Shown here: piece by piece, positions 7,788 through 17,039 of the stretch
How the letters are laid out: every line of letters begins with the position of its first letter
Position numbering within the stretch: position 1 is the stretch's first letter
From: Candidatus Promineofilum glycogenicum
Lineage (GTDB): Bacteria; Chloroflexota; Anaerolineae; Promineifilales; Promineifilaceae
Direction: 5' to 3'
DNA length: 64,000 bases
NCBI GenBank assembly: GCA_016707605.1
Contig: JADJHJ010000014.1
Location: forward strand, 1-64,000
Notes under the pieces: model-generated
Told to the model about the DNA's origin: nothing
What the model saw: only the letters and a program-made list of their open reading frames with translations
Databases searched by the model: none
Made by a program: the position numbers and the translations under genes

Positions 7788-9542
7788 CTACCAGCCGCTG
7801 GCGGCGAAGACGGTTTGTAGCAAGTCGGCGCGTTCTTCGGGAGTCATCAACCGCGGCCGGGCCCAATTCTCGATCAGCCCCGTCCACAACTCGACGCTCA
7901 GCAGCCGGCCGTCGTAGATGACGTAGGTATCGACGAACGTCTGCCGCGTGGCCAGCATGTCCATCTGGTCGAAGAAGAGGTTGCCCAGCCCGTAGTGGAT
8001 GAAGGCGTCATCCTGAAAGGCGAAGCCCTGGGCGTGGTGGCCCTGGCTGCCGGAGACGGCCGCCGCCCCGGCCGCGGCCAGTTCGCCAAAGGCGGCGATC
8101 TGGTCGGCCGGCGGGTCGTAGCGGTAGTGCTCGATGTATTGCAGCGTGGCGATGACCACGTGCCCCTCGGCGCGCAGTTGGGCGATCTGCGCCGCCACGT
8201 CCGGGCCGCAGGGGCGCGAACCGGCGGCGTCGGCCAGCGCCCAGTCGCCGGCCGGGCCGACGGGGTTGCAGCCGACGAAGGCAACGCGGTTGCCGTTGTG
8301 GTCGATGACCAGCGCGCGGGTGGCGTCGGCCAGGTCGCGCCCGCCGCCATACCACTGCATCCCCGCCGCGGCGTACATCTCCAGCGAGCGGGCCAACGGT
8401 TCGCGCCCCCAGTCGTTGAGGTGGTTGCCGGTCAACTCGACCACGTCGATGCCCAGGTGCTTCAGCAACTCGAAGTACGGGTCGCGCGAGCAGAAGGTCA
8501 TGCCGCCGTAGGGGTCGGGGAAGGGGCAGTCGGCGGCAAACGACACCTCGTTGCTGACGTGGGCGATGTCGGCCGCGGCGAAGGCCGGCGCGACCTCCTC
8601 GCCCGGCCAGAGGATGCCGTTGCGCTCCATCTGCGCTGCCGTGGCCCGCACCAGGGCCAGGACGCCGCTCATGGCCACGCGGGTCAGTTTGGCCGGGTCG
8701 CGGTTGGTAGCCGGCCCGGCCCAGCGCAGGCGGAACTCCGCCACCGCCTCTTCGTCACCGGTGACGGTCATGGGTACGAGCAGCGGATAGCCGTCGGTGG
8801 TGAAGTCGTGGGCCAGCGGCGAGCGGCCGTCGACGCGCAGCACCTTCCACTCCGGCCGCAACTGGTCGAACGGGACGATGATCCACGCCGGCCGGGCGGC
8901 CCAGACGCGGCCGATGAAGTCATCAGCGACGATCTCGCCGCCCGTCGGCGCTCCCCAGGCTGCCTCCAGCGCGGCGGCGCTGTCGGCGTCGAGCAGCAGC
9001 CGGCCCACGTCCGACGCCCCGGCCGCCCAGCCGGCGGTGACGGCGGCGGCGGTCGTCTCGTCGGCCACGGTGGCGAAGGGCGCGGCGACGACGTAGACCC
9101 ACTGGGCCAGCGGCGCGCCGTCGTTGACGGTCAGACGCACGTCGGCCGTGGCGTCGCCTTCGACCCAGGTGAACAGTTCCGGGTTGGACGTGGCCACGTG
9201 TTGGGCGGCGGTTCGCAGCGCCTCGGGCACGCCCGGCGCGGCGCTGAGGGTGTAGCGACCGCGCAGGCTGGGGTCGGGCGTGGCCGTGGCCGGGCGCGGC
9301 GGCTGAAGCACGTCAACGGCGAGGGTCGGCTGGGGCAGGCCGCCGGCCAGGGTCGGCGTGGGCAGCAATGTGCCCGTGTCGCCCGCCGGGGCGGTCGTTG
9401 GATTCGCCGGCACGGCCGCCGCGCCGGTGATGGCCGGCGTGGGCGGAGCGATGATTGCCTCAGCGGCGCCTTCCGGCTGCCCCGCGGCGCAGCCGGTCAT
9501 TAACAAAGCCAGTAGGATTATGTATAATAGCGATGTTGGCAT
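7788..9542 (-). CDS. CapA/PgsA-like (PGA_cap) metallophosphatase-fold lipoprotein
   Basis: 584 residues with a lipoprotein signal ending MTGC (C18) and a Pro/Thr-rich spacer to about residue 90. The N-terminal half (about 95-290) looks like a separate substrate-binding-type domain. The C-terminal half carries PGA_cap hallmarks: AADIAHVSNEVSF, DVVELTGNHLNDWG, QYIEHYRYDP, VSGSQGHHAQGF and HYGLGNLFFDQ, consistent with a calcineurin-like metal site. CapA relatives take part in poly-gamma-glutamate export or other cell-surface polymer metabolism. No capB or capC homologue is nearby, so capsule synthesis is not implied. Start chosen at the signal-peptide Met. Confidence 0.85.
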   Translation of the reverse strand: MPTSLLYIILLALLMTGCAAGQPEGAAEAIIAPPTPAITGAAAVPANPTTAPAGDTGTLLPTPTLAGGLPQPTLAVDVLQPPRPATATPDPSLRGRYTLSAAPGVPEALRTAAQHVATSNPELFTWVEGDATADVRLTVNDGAPLAQWVYVVAAPFATVADETTAAAVTAGWAAGASDVGRLLLDADSAAALEAAWGAPTGGEIVADDFIGRVWAARPAWIIVPFDQLRPEWKVLRVDGRSPLAHDFTTDGYPLLVPMTVTGDEEAVAEFRLRWAGPATNRDPAKLTRVAMSGVLALVRATAAQMERNGILWPGEEVAPAFAAADIAHVSNEVSFAADCPFPDPYGGMTFCSRDPYFELLKHLGIDVVELTGNHLNDWGREPLARSLEMYAAAGMQWYGGGRDLADATRALVIDHNGNRVAFVGCNPVGPAGDWALADAAGSRPCGPDVAAQIAQLRAEGHVVIATLQYIEHYRYDPPADQIAAFGELAAAGAAAVSGSQGHHAQGFAFQDDAFIHYGLGNLFFDQMDMLATRQTFVDTYVIYDGRLLSVELWTGLIENWARPRLMTPEERADLLQTVFAASGW

Positions 9543-9604
9543 TGCCCGTGAGAGTAGCGCACTTGGCGCTGCCGCGCTAAATATGCCCGTTGCGAGAAGC
9601 CCAA

Positions 9605-11800
9605 ATGGACGCTACCACACCGACCGACCTGGCCCAGCCCAAGCCAACCAAGCGCAAAGCATCGCCCGCCGAAAAGCAACCGGAGAAGGCGGCCGAGAAA
9701 CCGTCCGACAAGCCGCCGGCGATTGACCTGCGCGACCCCAGCCTCTACATCAACCGCGAGTTGAGCAACATCGAGTTCAACCGCCGCGTGTTGCACGAGA
9801 CGCAGTCCGAACACCCGCTGCTGGAGCGCGCCAAGTTCCTGGCCATCTTCCACAGCAACATGGATGAGTTCTTCATGGTGCGCGTGTCGGGGTTGAAGCA
9901 GCAGCTCAAGCTGGGCGTCATGGCCACCGCGCCCGACGGGCTGCTGCCGCGCGAACAGTTGGCCAACGTCCACCGCACGTTGACCCAACTCTTTTCCGAG
10001 GCCAACGCCATCTGGCGCGACCAGTTGCACCCGCAGTTGGCCGAGGCCAACATCCACGTCCTGCGCTATGAGGAGTTAAGCAAGGGGCAGCGCAACAAGC
10101 TGCGGGCCTACTTCGAGCGCGACATCTTCCCGGTGCTGACGCCGCTGGCCTCCGACCCCAGCCGCCCCTTCCCCCACATCTCCAACCTCAGCCTGAACCT
10201 GGCCGTGCAGGTGCACGATCCGAAGACAGGCGACCTGCACTTCGCCCGCGTCAAGGTGCCGCCGGCGCTGCCCCGGCTGGTGCCGCTGAAGCGCTTCGAC
10301 CCCGACCAACTGTCGACGCCGGCGGTGCAGAAGTTCGTCTGGGCCGAGGAGGTCATCGCCGCCAATCTCGACCGCCTCTTCTCCGGCATGAAGATCGTCG
10401 CCGCCTATCCGTTCCGGGTGACGCGCAACAGCGACATGGAGTTGCAGGAGGAGGAGGCCGACGACCTGCTGCTGATGATGGAAGACAACCTGCGGCAGCG
10501 CCACTTCGGCAGCGCCGTGCGGCTAGAGATCGATGACAACATGCCGCCCGACGTGCGCGAGATCCTGATGAGCAATCTGGCGGTGGACTCCTACGACGTT
10601 TACACGACCAACGGGCCGCTGGGCCTCAGCAGCCTGTGGGAGTTACATCGCCTGGAGCGGCCGGAGCTAAAGGATCGCCCCTTTACGCCGCGCACGCCGC
10701 CCAGCCTGCAAAACATCGCCGGCAGCATGTTCAGCGTCCTGCGCCAGCGCGACATCCTGCTCCATCACCCCTACGACAGCTTCACGCCGGTGGTCAACCT
10801 GCTGGAAGCGGCGGCCGACGACCCCGACGTGCTGGCGATCAAGATCACCCTCTACCGCGTCGGCTCCAACCCGCCGGTGGTGCAGGCGCTCAAGAAGGCG
10901 CGCCTTAACAACAAGCAGGTGGCCGCCGTCGTCGAGCTAAAGGCCCGCTTCGACGAGGAGACCAACATCCACTGGGCGCAGGAACTGGAAAGCGCCGGCG
11001 TCCACGTGGCCTATGGGCTGATCGGGCTGAAGACGCACAGCAAGGTAACGCTCATCGTCCGGCGCGAGCGCGACGGCATTCGCCGCTACGTCCACCTCTC
11101 CAGCGGCAACTACAACAGCTCCACCGCCCGCCTCTACACCGACACCGGCTTCATGAGCCGCGACGAAGACCTGGCCGCCGACGCCAGCGACCTGTTCAAC
11201 TTTCTGACCGGCTACTCGCGCCAGGAGGAGTTCCGCAAGTTCCTCGTCGCCCCGGTCAGCATCCGCCGCAGTCTGGTGGAGGCGATCAAGCGCGAGACGG
11301 CCCTGGGGCCAAAGGGGCGGATCATCATCAAGTGCAACTCGCTGGTCGATGGCGAGGTGATCCGCAATCTCTATCGCGCATCGCAGGCCGGGGCCAAGGT
11401 TGACCTCATCATCCGCGGCATCTGCGGTCTGCGGCCGGGCGTGCCGGGCGTCAGCGACAACATCCAGGTGATGAGCATCGTCGGCCGCTTCCTGGAGCAC
11501 TCGCGCATCTACTACTTCTACAACGACGGCAACTCCAGCCTCTACATGGGCAGCGCCGACCTGATGCCGCGCAACCTCGACCGGCGCGTCGAAGTGCTGT
11601 TCCCCATCAGCGACCCCGACATGCAGCGCGACGTAGTCGAGAACCTGCTGGCCGTCAGTCTGCGCGACACGGCCAAGAGCCACATCCTGCAGAGTGACGG
11701 CCGCTACATTCCGCGCCGCTACCTGCTCGACGGTGACGCGCCGCTGTTCGACAGCCAGGCCTGGTTCCTGCAAAAGGGCGTCGTTGCCGAAGAGGATTAG
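9605..11800 (+). CDS. ppk1: Polyphosphate kinase 1
   Basis: Makes inorganic polyphosphate reversibly from ATP. 731 residues from the ATG at 9605, preceded by AGAAG at a 6-base distance; a TTG five codons earlier is possible. A Lys/Pro/Glu-rich tail of about 40 residues comes before the PPK N domain (YINRELSNIEFNRRVL). The catalytic His is in GLKTHSKVTLIVRRE, and the later SRIYYFYNDG and MPRNLDRRVE are further active-site segments. All four PPK1 domains are present without interruption. The promoter region is shared with the divergent CapA-like gene. Polyphosphate storage fits an activated-sludge lifestyle. Confidence 0.97.
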   Translation: MDATTPTDLAQPKPTKRKASPAEKQPEKAAEKPSDKPPAIDLRDPSLYINRELSNIEFNRRVLHETQSEHPLLERAKFLAIFHSNMDEFFMVRVSGLKQQLKLGVMATAPDGLLPREQLANVHRTLTQLFSEANAIWRDQLHPQLAEANIHVLRYEELSKGQRNKLRAYFERDIFPVLTPLASDPSRPFPHISNLSLNLAVQVHDPKTGDLHFARVKVPPALPRLVPLKRFDPDQLSTPAVQKFVWAEEVIAANLDRLFSGMKIVAAYPFRVTRNSDMELQEEEADDLLLMMEDNLRQRHFGSAVRLEIDDNMPPDVREILMSNLAVDSYDVYTTNGPLGLSSLWELHRLERPELKDRPFTPRTPPSLQNIAGSMFSVLRQRDILLHHPYDSFTPVVNLLEAAADDPDVLAIKITLYRVGSNPPVVQALKKARLNNKQVAAVVELKARFDEETNIHWAQELESAGVHVAYGLIGLKTHSKVTLIVRRERDGIRRYVHLSSGNYNSSTARLYTDTGFMSRDEDLAADASDLFNFLTGYSRQEEFRKFLVAPVSIRRSLVEAIKRETALGPKGRIIIKCNSLVDGEVIRNLYRASQAGAKVDLIIRGICGLRPGVPGVSDNIQVMSIVGRFLEHSRIYYFYNDGNSSLYMGSADLMPRNLDRRVEVLFPISDPDMQRDVVENLLAVSLRDTAKSHILQSDGRYIPRRYLLDGDAPLFDSQAWFLQKGVVAEED

Positions 11801-11911
11801 CGGCATGGCGAGGCTCAGAGGGAAAAAGGATGACAGGGGGCGCCGGTTCATCCGGCGATTATCCGCCACCTCGTTCCGGTGTGGCCGGCTACGGCAAGCT
11901 GGCCGGCGTCG

Positions 11912-12744
11912 TCACTGTACCGGGTCGGCCGAGACCCAGCACGACGGGATGCGGACGTTGCTATCGTCGTAGCACTCCAGCCGCCACCACGCGCCGTCGT
12001 CGCTGAGGCCGATGACCGGGTAAGACAAGCCACCGAAGACCGTGGCCACTGTCGCGTAGCTCGTGCCCGGCCCGCTGTAGAGCGTCGCCTCGTCGCCGGC
12101 AATGACCACCGCCTCAACATCAGCCGGCAGAGAGCCAAAACCAAAGCCAGAATAGAGCATCGTGTCCCAGCGGTACGTGCCGTCCGGCTGCTGGATGATG
12201 AACTGGATCGCCTCCGCGGCGGCGTCCTGTCCCCAGCCGTAACTCAGCAGCGTGGCTACGACCAGCTTGTCCGGCCCCAGGAAGGAGGCCGGCGGCTGCC
12301 CCTGTAGCAGCGGGGCCAGGTCCATGTTCGGGTCAGCCCAGACCAGCGTCGCGCCGGCGGGCAGGAAGTCGTTCTCAAAGGCCGCCACGGCTTCGGCCGG
12401 CGTATACTGCACCCCTTCCGACAGCCAGAAGCCGACCGTGAACGGGTCCGACATTAGCGTCTGCATGGTCGGAAAGTCACGTGCGCTGAGGGCCGCCTGA
12501 AGCTGGATGATGAACGCATCGAGGGTGGCGGGCGGCGCGTCGGTGGCGGGCGGGGTGGCCGTCGGCAGCTCGGTTGTGGGCGTGGCTGCCTCGGTCGTCG
12601 CCGTGGGGGCGGCGTGGCCGCTTCGGTTGGCGCGGGCGGCAGGGTTACATCAGGCGTCACGCCCACCTCGCCGGTCGGCTGGCAGGCGATTAGCAGGAAC
12701 AGCGAGAGAACAGCCAGGATAAGAAACTTTATCTGTTGCGACAT
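11912..12744 (-). CDS. Lipoprotein with C-terminal SH3-like domain, one frameshift
   Basis: Signal peptide and lipobox LLIAC (about residue 21) are followed by a Thr/Pro-rich linker. At about 12612 the linker changes frame; the other frame continues TATTEAATPTTELPTAT and leads without a stop into TLDAFIIQLQAALSARD and the main body. The C-terminal 60 residues (EATLYSGPGTSYATVATV ... WWRLECYDDS) match the bacterial SH3 pattern, which usually binds cell-wall material. The total is about 277 residues. The function of the middle region is not recognised. Convergent with ppk1. Confidence 0.75.
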
Positions 12745-13016
12745 CAGTAACCTCCATTTTTCTGAGAGTCGAAATCATAGCCAGGGCCCCGTGGCCGGTC
12801 ATGAGTAGCTTGACGGGTTGGCTACGAGCATAGGACGATGAATGACGTAAATTCGTTCCCGCGCAGTTGTTCTCAGGCGGTTCACGCTTTACAATCTTCC
12901 AAACTCTCCTTAACAAGTTCTGAATAATTCACCGCTATGCTATAGACAGTGAAGATTCGGCAACCGAGCGTCAGTCGACTATGAGCCTGCGCCAGGAGAA
13001 GACAAGGAGAAACAGT

Positions 13017-13745
13017 ATGGTGGTAAAAAAGCGAAAGTGGCCTTTCCTACTCGTCGCCGTCCTGAGCGTCCTGCTGATTAGCCTGATGGCCGGCCTCGTC
13101 CTGGCCCAGACGGCGACGCCGGAAGCGGAGACAGAGGACAACGCGACCCAGGCGGACGGCTTGTCGCTGCGCGGGCTGCACCACGGCTTCCTCGGCCGCG
13201 GCAACGGCAGCAGCGCGCACGATGAGTATCTGGCCGAAGCGCTGGGGATCACCCTCGAAGAGCTTCAGGCCGCCCGCCGCCAAGCTATGGCCGCCTACCT
13301 GGCCGATGCCGTCACCGCCGGCGACATCACCCAGGCGCAGGCCGACCTGATGGTGGGCAAGCACGCCCTGAGCGACACTATCAGCCGGACGGCCCTGGTG
13401 GCCGAGGCGCTCGGTATCACGACCGAGGAGCTGGAGGCCGCGCTGGCCGACGGCCAATCCCTGTCGGAACTGATGACCGCCGCGGGCATCGACGCCGACA
13501 CCCTGCAAACCAACGTCCAGGCCGCCTATGAGGCGGCCGTCGCCCGCGCCGTGGCTGACGGCGTCATTACCCAGGCCCAGGCCGACGCGGTTCTGGCCCA
13601 GGATACCAACTTCGGCCTCTTCGGCGGCCACGGCGGTGGTGGTCGCGGCCACCACGGTCGGGGCGGCTCGTGGAGCACCCCGTCGACGCCCGACTCCGAT
13701 TCGGAGAGCGACGACACGACGACCGATACTGGTTTCGATGCGTAG
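13017..13745 (+). CDS. Secreted protein with repeated helical modules and a His/Gly-rich tail
   Basis: 242 residues from the ATG at 13017, placed 6 bases after AAGGAGA. A signal peptide ends near VLAQTA. Two or three similar helical modules follow (LAEALGITLEELQAAR, VAEALGITTEELEAAL, DGVITQAQADAVLA). The C-terminus is GGHGGGGRGHHGRGG and then Ser/Asp/Thr-rich. The His-rich segment suggests metal binding, but this is inference. The gene precedes a two-component system in the same direction, 171 bases apart with a large palindrome between, so it may be either a target or a sensor partner. No specific function can be assigned. Confidence 0.75.
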   Translation: MVVKKRKWPFLLVAVLSVLLISLMAGLVLAQTATPEAETEDNATQADGLSLRGLHHGFLGRGNGSSAHDEYLAEALGITLEELQAARRQAMAAYLADAVTAGDITQAQADLMVGKHALSDTISRTALVAEALGITTEELEAALADGQSLSELMTAAGIDADTLQTNVQAAYEAAVARAVADGVITQAQADAVLAQDTNFGLFGGHGGGGRGHHGRGGSWSTPSTPDSDSESDDTTTDTGFDA

Positions 13746-13772
13746 GGCGGGATGATTCCTGCCCGGTGAGGT

Positions 13773-13887
13773 GAGCTCACGCCAAGGCGCGAAGGAGCAA
13801 AGGACGCTAAGAAGAACTTTACGCTAAGACGCACTGCGAAAAACTCTTCCTTTGCGTCTTTGCCCCTTAGCGCCTTGGCGTGAGCTT
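13773..13887. repeat. Large intergenic palindrome
   Basis: Perfect 17-bp arms at 13774-13790 and 13870-13886 (AGCTCACGCCAAGGCGC and complement) enclose partly complementary AAGGACGCTAAG and TTTGCGTCTTTG segments related to the palindrome at 16971. It lies between the secreted-protein gene and the response regulator. Confidence 0.85.
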
Positions 13888-13916
13888 CTGAATAACCCGT
13901 TGACGAGTAGAACGAG

Positions 13917-14615
13917 ATGAGCAAGACGATCCTGGTAGTAGACGATGCGGAAAGCCTGCGGACGATGGTCAAGAGCTATCTGACCCAGGAAGGGTACCGC
14001 GTGGTGACGGCGGCCAACGGCCGCGAGGCGCTGTTCGTCGCCCGCCAGGAGCGGCCCGACCTCATCCTGCTCGACCTGATGATGCCGGAGTTGGGCGGCT
14101 TCGAGTTCATCACCGCCCACAGCCGTGACGGCGACGCGCCGGTCATCATCCTGACGGCCAAGATTGAGGAGAGCGACAAGGTGCTGGGGCTGGAGTTGGG
14201 CGCCGACGACTATCTGACCAAGCCCTTCAGCCTGCGCGAACTGACGGCGCGCATCCGCGCCGTGTTGCGCCGGGCGGAGAAAAGCGCCGCGGCGTCCTCG
14301 GCCCTGCTGCGCGTCGGCGAGTTGATGCTCGACCGCGACAGCCGGCTCGTGACCGCCAACGGCAACACCGTCGAGCTAACCCCCTCGGAGTTCGACCTGC
14401 TGGCGACGATGATGGCCTCGCCGGGGCGCGTCTTCTCGCGCCTCGACTTGCTCGACAAACTCCAGGGCGACACCTACGAGGGGTATGAGCGCACCATCGA
14501 CGTTCACATCCGCAATCTGCGCACCAAAATCGAACCCGACCCGCGCAACCCGCGCTACGTCCAGACCGTCTATGGCATCGGCTACCGCCTGGCGGCCGAT
14601 CTGAACGGCAACTAA
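13917..14615 (+). CDS. OmpR/PhoB-family response regulator
   Basis: 232 residues: receiver (1-120) with acidic D9/D10, phospho-acceptor D53 in LLDLMMP, conserved Thr in ILTAK and Lys in LTKPF. The C-terminal winged helix (about 130-230) shows LTPSEFDLLATMM, RTIDVHIRNLRTKIE and YGIGYRL. It is a DNA-binding transcription factor driven by the histidine kinase that starts 4 bases after its stop codon. A target near the pair is likely but not visible as a repeated operator. Confidence 0.97.
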   Translation: MSKTILVVDDAESLRTMVKSYLTQEGYRVVTAANGREALFVARQERPDLILLDLMMPELGGFEFITAHSRDGDAPVIILTAKIEESDKVLGLELGADDYLTKPFSLRELTARIRAVLRRAEKSAAASSALLRVGELMLDRDSRLVTANGNTVELTPSEFDLLATMMASPGRVFSRLDLLDKLQGDTYEGYERTIDVHIRNLRTKIEPDPRNPRYVQTVYGIGYRLAADLNGN

Positions 14616-14619
14616 GCCC

Positions 14620-16002
14620 ATGCGCTCCCTGACCCTGAAACTCGCCCTGTCCTTTCTGGTCGTTGGCCTGGCCGGCGTCGTGCTGGTAGCGGTCATCGTG
14701 CGGCGGCAGACGCTGCTGGAGTTCGACCGCTTCATCGTCGACCAGTATCAGGCCGACGTGATCGCCCGCGCCGGCGACTACTATACCGAGGCCGGCGATT
14801 GGGCGGGCGTGGAGTCGATCCTGCGCGGCCGGCGCGGGCCGGGGGGCGGCGGGCCGGGGGGCGGCAGCCGGCCGGTCATTCTGACTGATACCAGCGGTGA
14901 AGTGATCGCCTCGACGGTGGACGACGGCTACAGGGGCAGCATGAACTACGATGACGGCGCGACGGCCAGCAGCGATCCCCTACCCATTGAAGTCGAAGGG
15001 ACAGTCGTCGGCTACGTCCAGTTCCTGGATATGTCCGAGACGCAAGACCTGCGCGAAACGGCCGAGGCGGCGTTCCTCGACCGCATGAGCCGGGCCATCC
15101 TCATCAGCGCCATCGGCGCGGGGCTGCTGGCCCTGGTGCTGGGCGCGGCCCTGGCCAGCACCATCTCGCGCCCGGTGCGCGAGCTGACCGACGGCACCAA
15201 GGCGCTGGCCGCGGGCGACCTGGGCCACCAGGTGCCGGTGCGCACCGCCGACGAGATCGGCCAACTGGCGCAGTCGTTCAACCGCATGAGCGCCGACCTG
15301 GCCCACTCTACGCAGTTGCGCAAGCAGATGACGGCCGACATCGCCCACGACCTGCGCACGCCGCTCAGCGTCATCCTGGGCTACTCCGAGGCGCTGCAAG
15401 ACGACAAGCTGCCGGGCACGCCGGAGGTCTACGGCGCGATGCACCGCCAGGCGCAACACCTCAACCGGCTCATCGAAGACTTGCGCACACTGTCGCTGGC
15501 TGACGCCGGGCAACTGTCCCTCCAGCGCCGCACCGTTCAACCGGGCGACCTGTTGGAGCACGCGGCCATCGCCTATCTGCCGCAGGCTGAGGAGCGCGGG
15601 ATTCAGTTGTCGGTGACGGCTGAGGCCACGCCGGCTATCTCCGTCGACCCCGACCGGCTGGTGCAGGTGATCGGCAATCTGGTCGGCAACGCGCTGCGCC
15701 ACACGCCCGACGGCGGCCACATCGACCTGGCCGCGGCGCTGGTCGGGCCGCGCGTGGTGCTGGCGGTCACTGACAACGGCCCCGGCATTCCCGGCGACGA
15801 ACTGCCCCACATCTTCGAGCGCTTCTACCGCGGCGACAAGGCCCGCGTGGACGACGGCTCGTCGGGGCTAGGGTTGGCCATCGCCCGTTCGCTGGTCGAG
15901 GCTCACGGCGGGCAGATCGGCGTCGAAAACGTGGCCTCCGGTGGAGCGCGCTTCTCCATCGCCTTGCCGTTGGCCAACGGCAACGGCCACGCGGCGGCTT
16001 AA
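14620..16002 (+). CDS. Sensor histidine kinase (BaeS/PhoR-like architecture)
   Basis: 460 residues. TM1 is at about 5-27 and TM2 at about 160-182; the loop between them (about 130 residues) is extracytoplasmic and contains a Gly-rich GPGGGGPGGG. HAMP spans about 183-236, HisKA has phospho-acceptor H243 in IAHDLRTPLS, and HATPase has N, G1 and G2 boxes (NLVGNALRHT, DNGPGIPGDELPHIFERFYRG, GLGLAI). It forms an operon with the preceding regulator. The signal is unknown; the sensor loop does not match a domain I know. Confidence 0.96.
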   Translation: MRSLTLKLALSFLVVGLAGVVLVAVIVRRQTLLEFDRFIVDQYQADVIARAGDYYTEAGDWAGVESILRGRRGPGGGGPGGGSRPVILTDTSGEVIASTVDDGYRGSMNYDDGATASSDPLPIEVEGTVVGYVQFLDMSETQDLRETAEAAFLDRMSRAILISAIGAGLLALVLGAALASTISRPVRELTDGTKALAAGDLGHQVPVRTADEIGQLAQSFNRMSADLAHSTQLRKQMTADIAHDLRTPLSVILGYSEALQDDKLPGTPEVYGAMHRQAQHLNRLIEDLRTLSLADAGQLSLQRRTVQPGDLLEHAAIAYLPQAEERGIQLSVTAEATPAISVDPDRLVQVIGNLVGNALRHTPDGGHIDLAAALVGPRVVLAVTDNGPGIPGDELPHIFERFYRGDKARVDDGSSGLGLAIARSLVEAHGGQIGVENVASGGARFSIALPLANGNGHAAA

Positions 16003-16133
16003 TACTCATCCCCCTGCAAGCTGCCACTCACTTCCCATTCATCTTGATTTGGCAAAGTGGGACGCTAGTCCGGTTAGGACGACCTGGTTGTTCCACTATT
16101 AGTTTCGGAGTGTAACAAGGAGCGAGAGGAAAC

Positions 16134-16958
16134 ATGAAAAAGAAGAGCTTCGTAACGCTGTTGTTGGTTTTGTTGAGTCTGGTGCTGCTGTCGGCTTGTG
16201 GTGTATTCCAGGAAGTCGAAGCGCCCAGCGCGACGCTGGAGGCGATTCCGTTGGAAACACAGGCCGCCGGCGTAGCGACCACCGCGCCGGTCGAGCCGAC
16301 GGCCGCGCCGGAAGTCGCCACCGAACCGGCCGCCGAAGAGCCGACGGCTGCCCTAGCCACGGAGGAGGCCACGACCGTGCCCCCCACCGAAGAGCCGACC
16401 GCGACGCCGACGCCGGCAGGCGTGGCCCAGGTATTTACCATTGACTCGGCCGCCTCACAGGTGCGCTTCGAGATTGATGAAGATCTGCGCGGGGCGCTTA
16501 ACACAGTGGTCGGCACAACCGATCAGGTGGCCGGGCAGTTGTCGGTCAACCTGGCCGACCTGTCGCAGACCCAGGTCGGCGTCATCCAGATCAACGCCCG
16601 CACCCTGACTACGGACAACGACTTCCGCAACCGGGCCATCAACAACGAAATCCTCGACACCGGCCAATTCGAGTTCATCACCTTCACGCCGACGGCCGTC
16701 GAAGGGCTGCCGGCCAGCGCCACAGTGGGCGAGACGATCAACTTCAGCCTGGTCGGCGACCTGACCATCCGCGACATCACCATGCCGGCGACGTTCACCG
16801 TCGAGGCCACGGCCGTCTCGGAGACGCAGATCACCGGCACGGCCACGGCCGTCGTCAACCGCACCGACTTCGACCTGCAAATCCCCAGCGTGCCCAGCGT
16901 GGCCAATGTGGAGGAGGAGGTTGAGTTGTATATCGACTTCACGGCCAACGCTTCGTAG
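16134..16958 (+). CDS. YceI-like domain lipoprotein
   Basis: 274 residues. Lipobox LLSAC with C22, then a Pro/Glu/Thr-rich tether to about residue 98, then a YceI-type lipocalin-like barrel: FTIDSAASQVRFEI, VAGQLSVNL, VIQINARTLTTDNDFRNRAI, ITFTPT and the final DFDLQIPSV. YceI proteins bind isoprenoid quinone-like or amide lipids. An ARTL/FRNRAI segment of this kind is typical. AAGGAGCGAGAGG precedes the ATG. Possibly a target of the adjacent two-component system, by position only. Confidence 0.9.
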   Translation: MKKKSFVTLLLVLLSLVLLSACGVFQEVEAPSATLEAIPLETQAAGVATTAPVEPTAAPEVATEPAAEEPTAALATEEATTVPPTEEPTATPTPAGVAQVFTIDSAASQVRFEIDEDLRGALNTVVGTTDQVAGQLSVNLADLSQTQVGVIQINARTLTTDNDFRNRAINNEILDTGQFEFITFTPTAVEGLPASATVGETINFSLVGDLTIRDITMPATFTVEATAVSETQITGTATAVVNRTDFDLQIPSVPSVANVEEEVELYIDFTANAS

Positions 16959-16970
16959 GTAGAAGAGTTC

Positions 16971-17036
16971 AACGCAAAGACGCTAAGACGCCATCGGAGT
17001 TGCGATGGCGTCTTTGCGTCTTAGCGTCTTTGCGTT
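16971..17036. repeat. Long palindrome between convergent genes
   Basis: Perfect 21-bp arms at 16971-16991 and 17016-17036 (AACGCAAAGACGCTAAGACG and complement) with an inner CCATC/GATGG stem. It occupies nearly the whole gap between YceI and the convergent SDR, where it could terminate both. Confidence 0.93.
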
Positions 17037-17039
17037 TAG

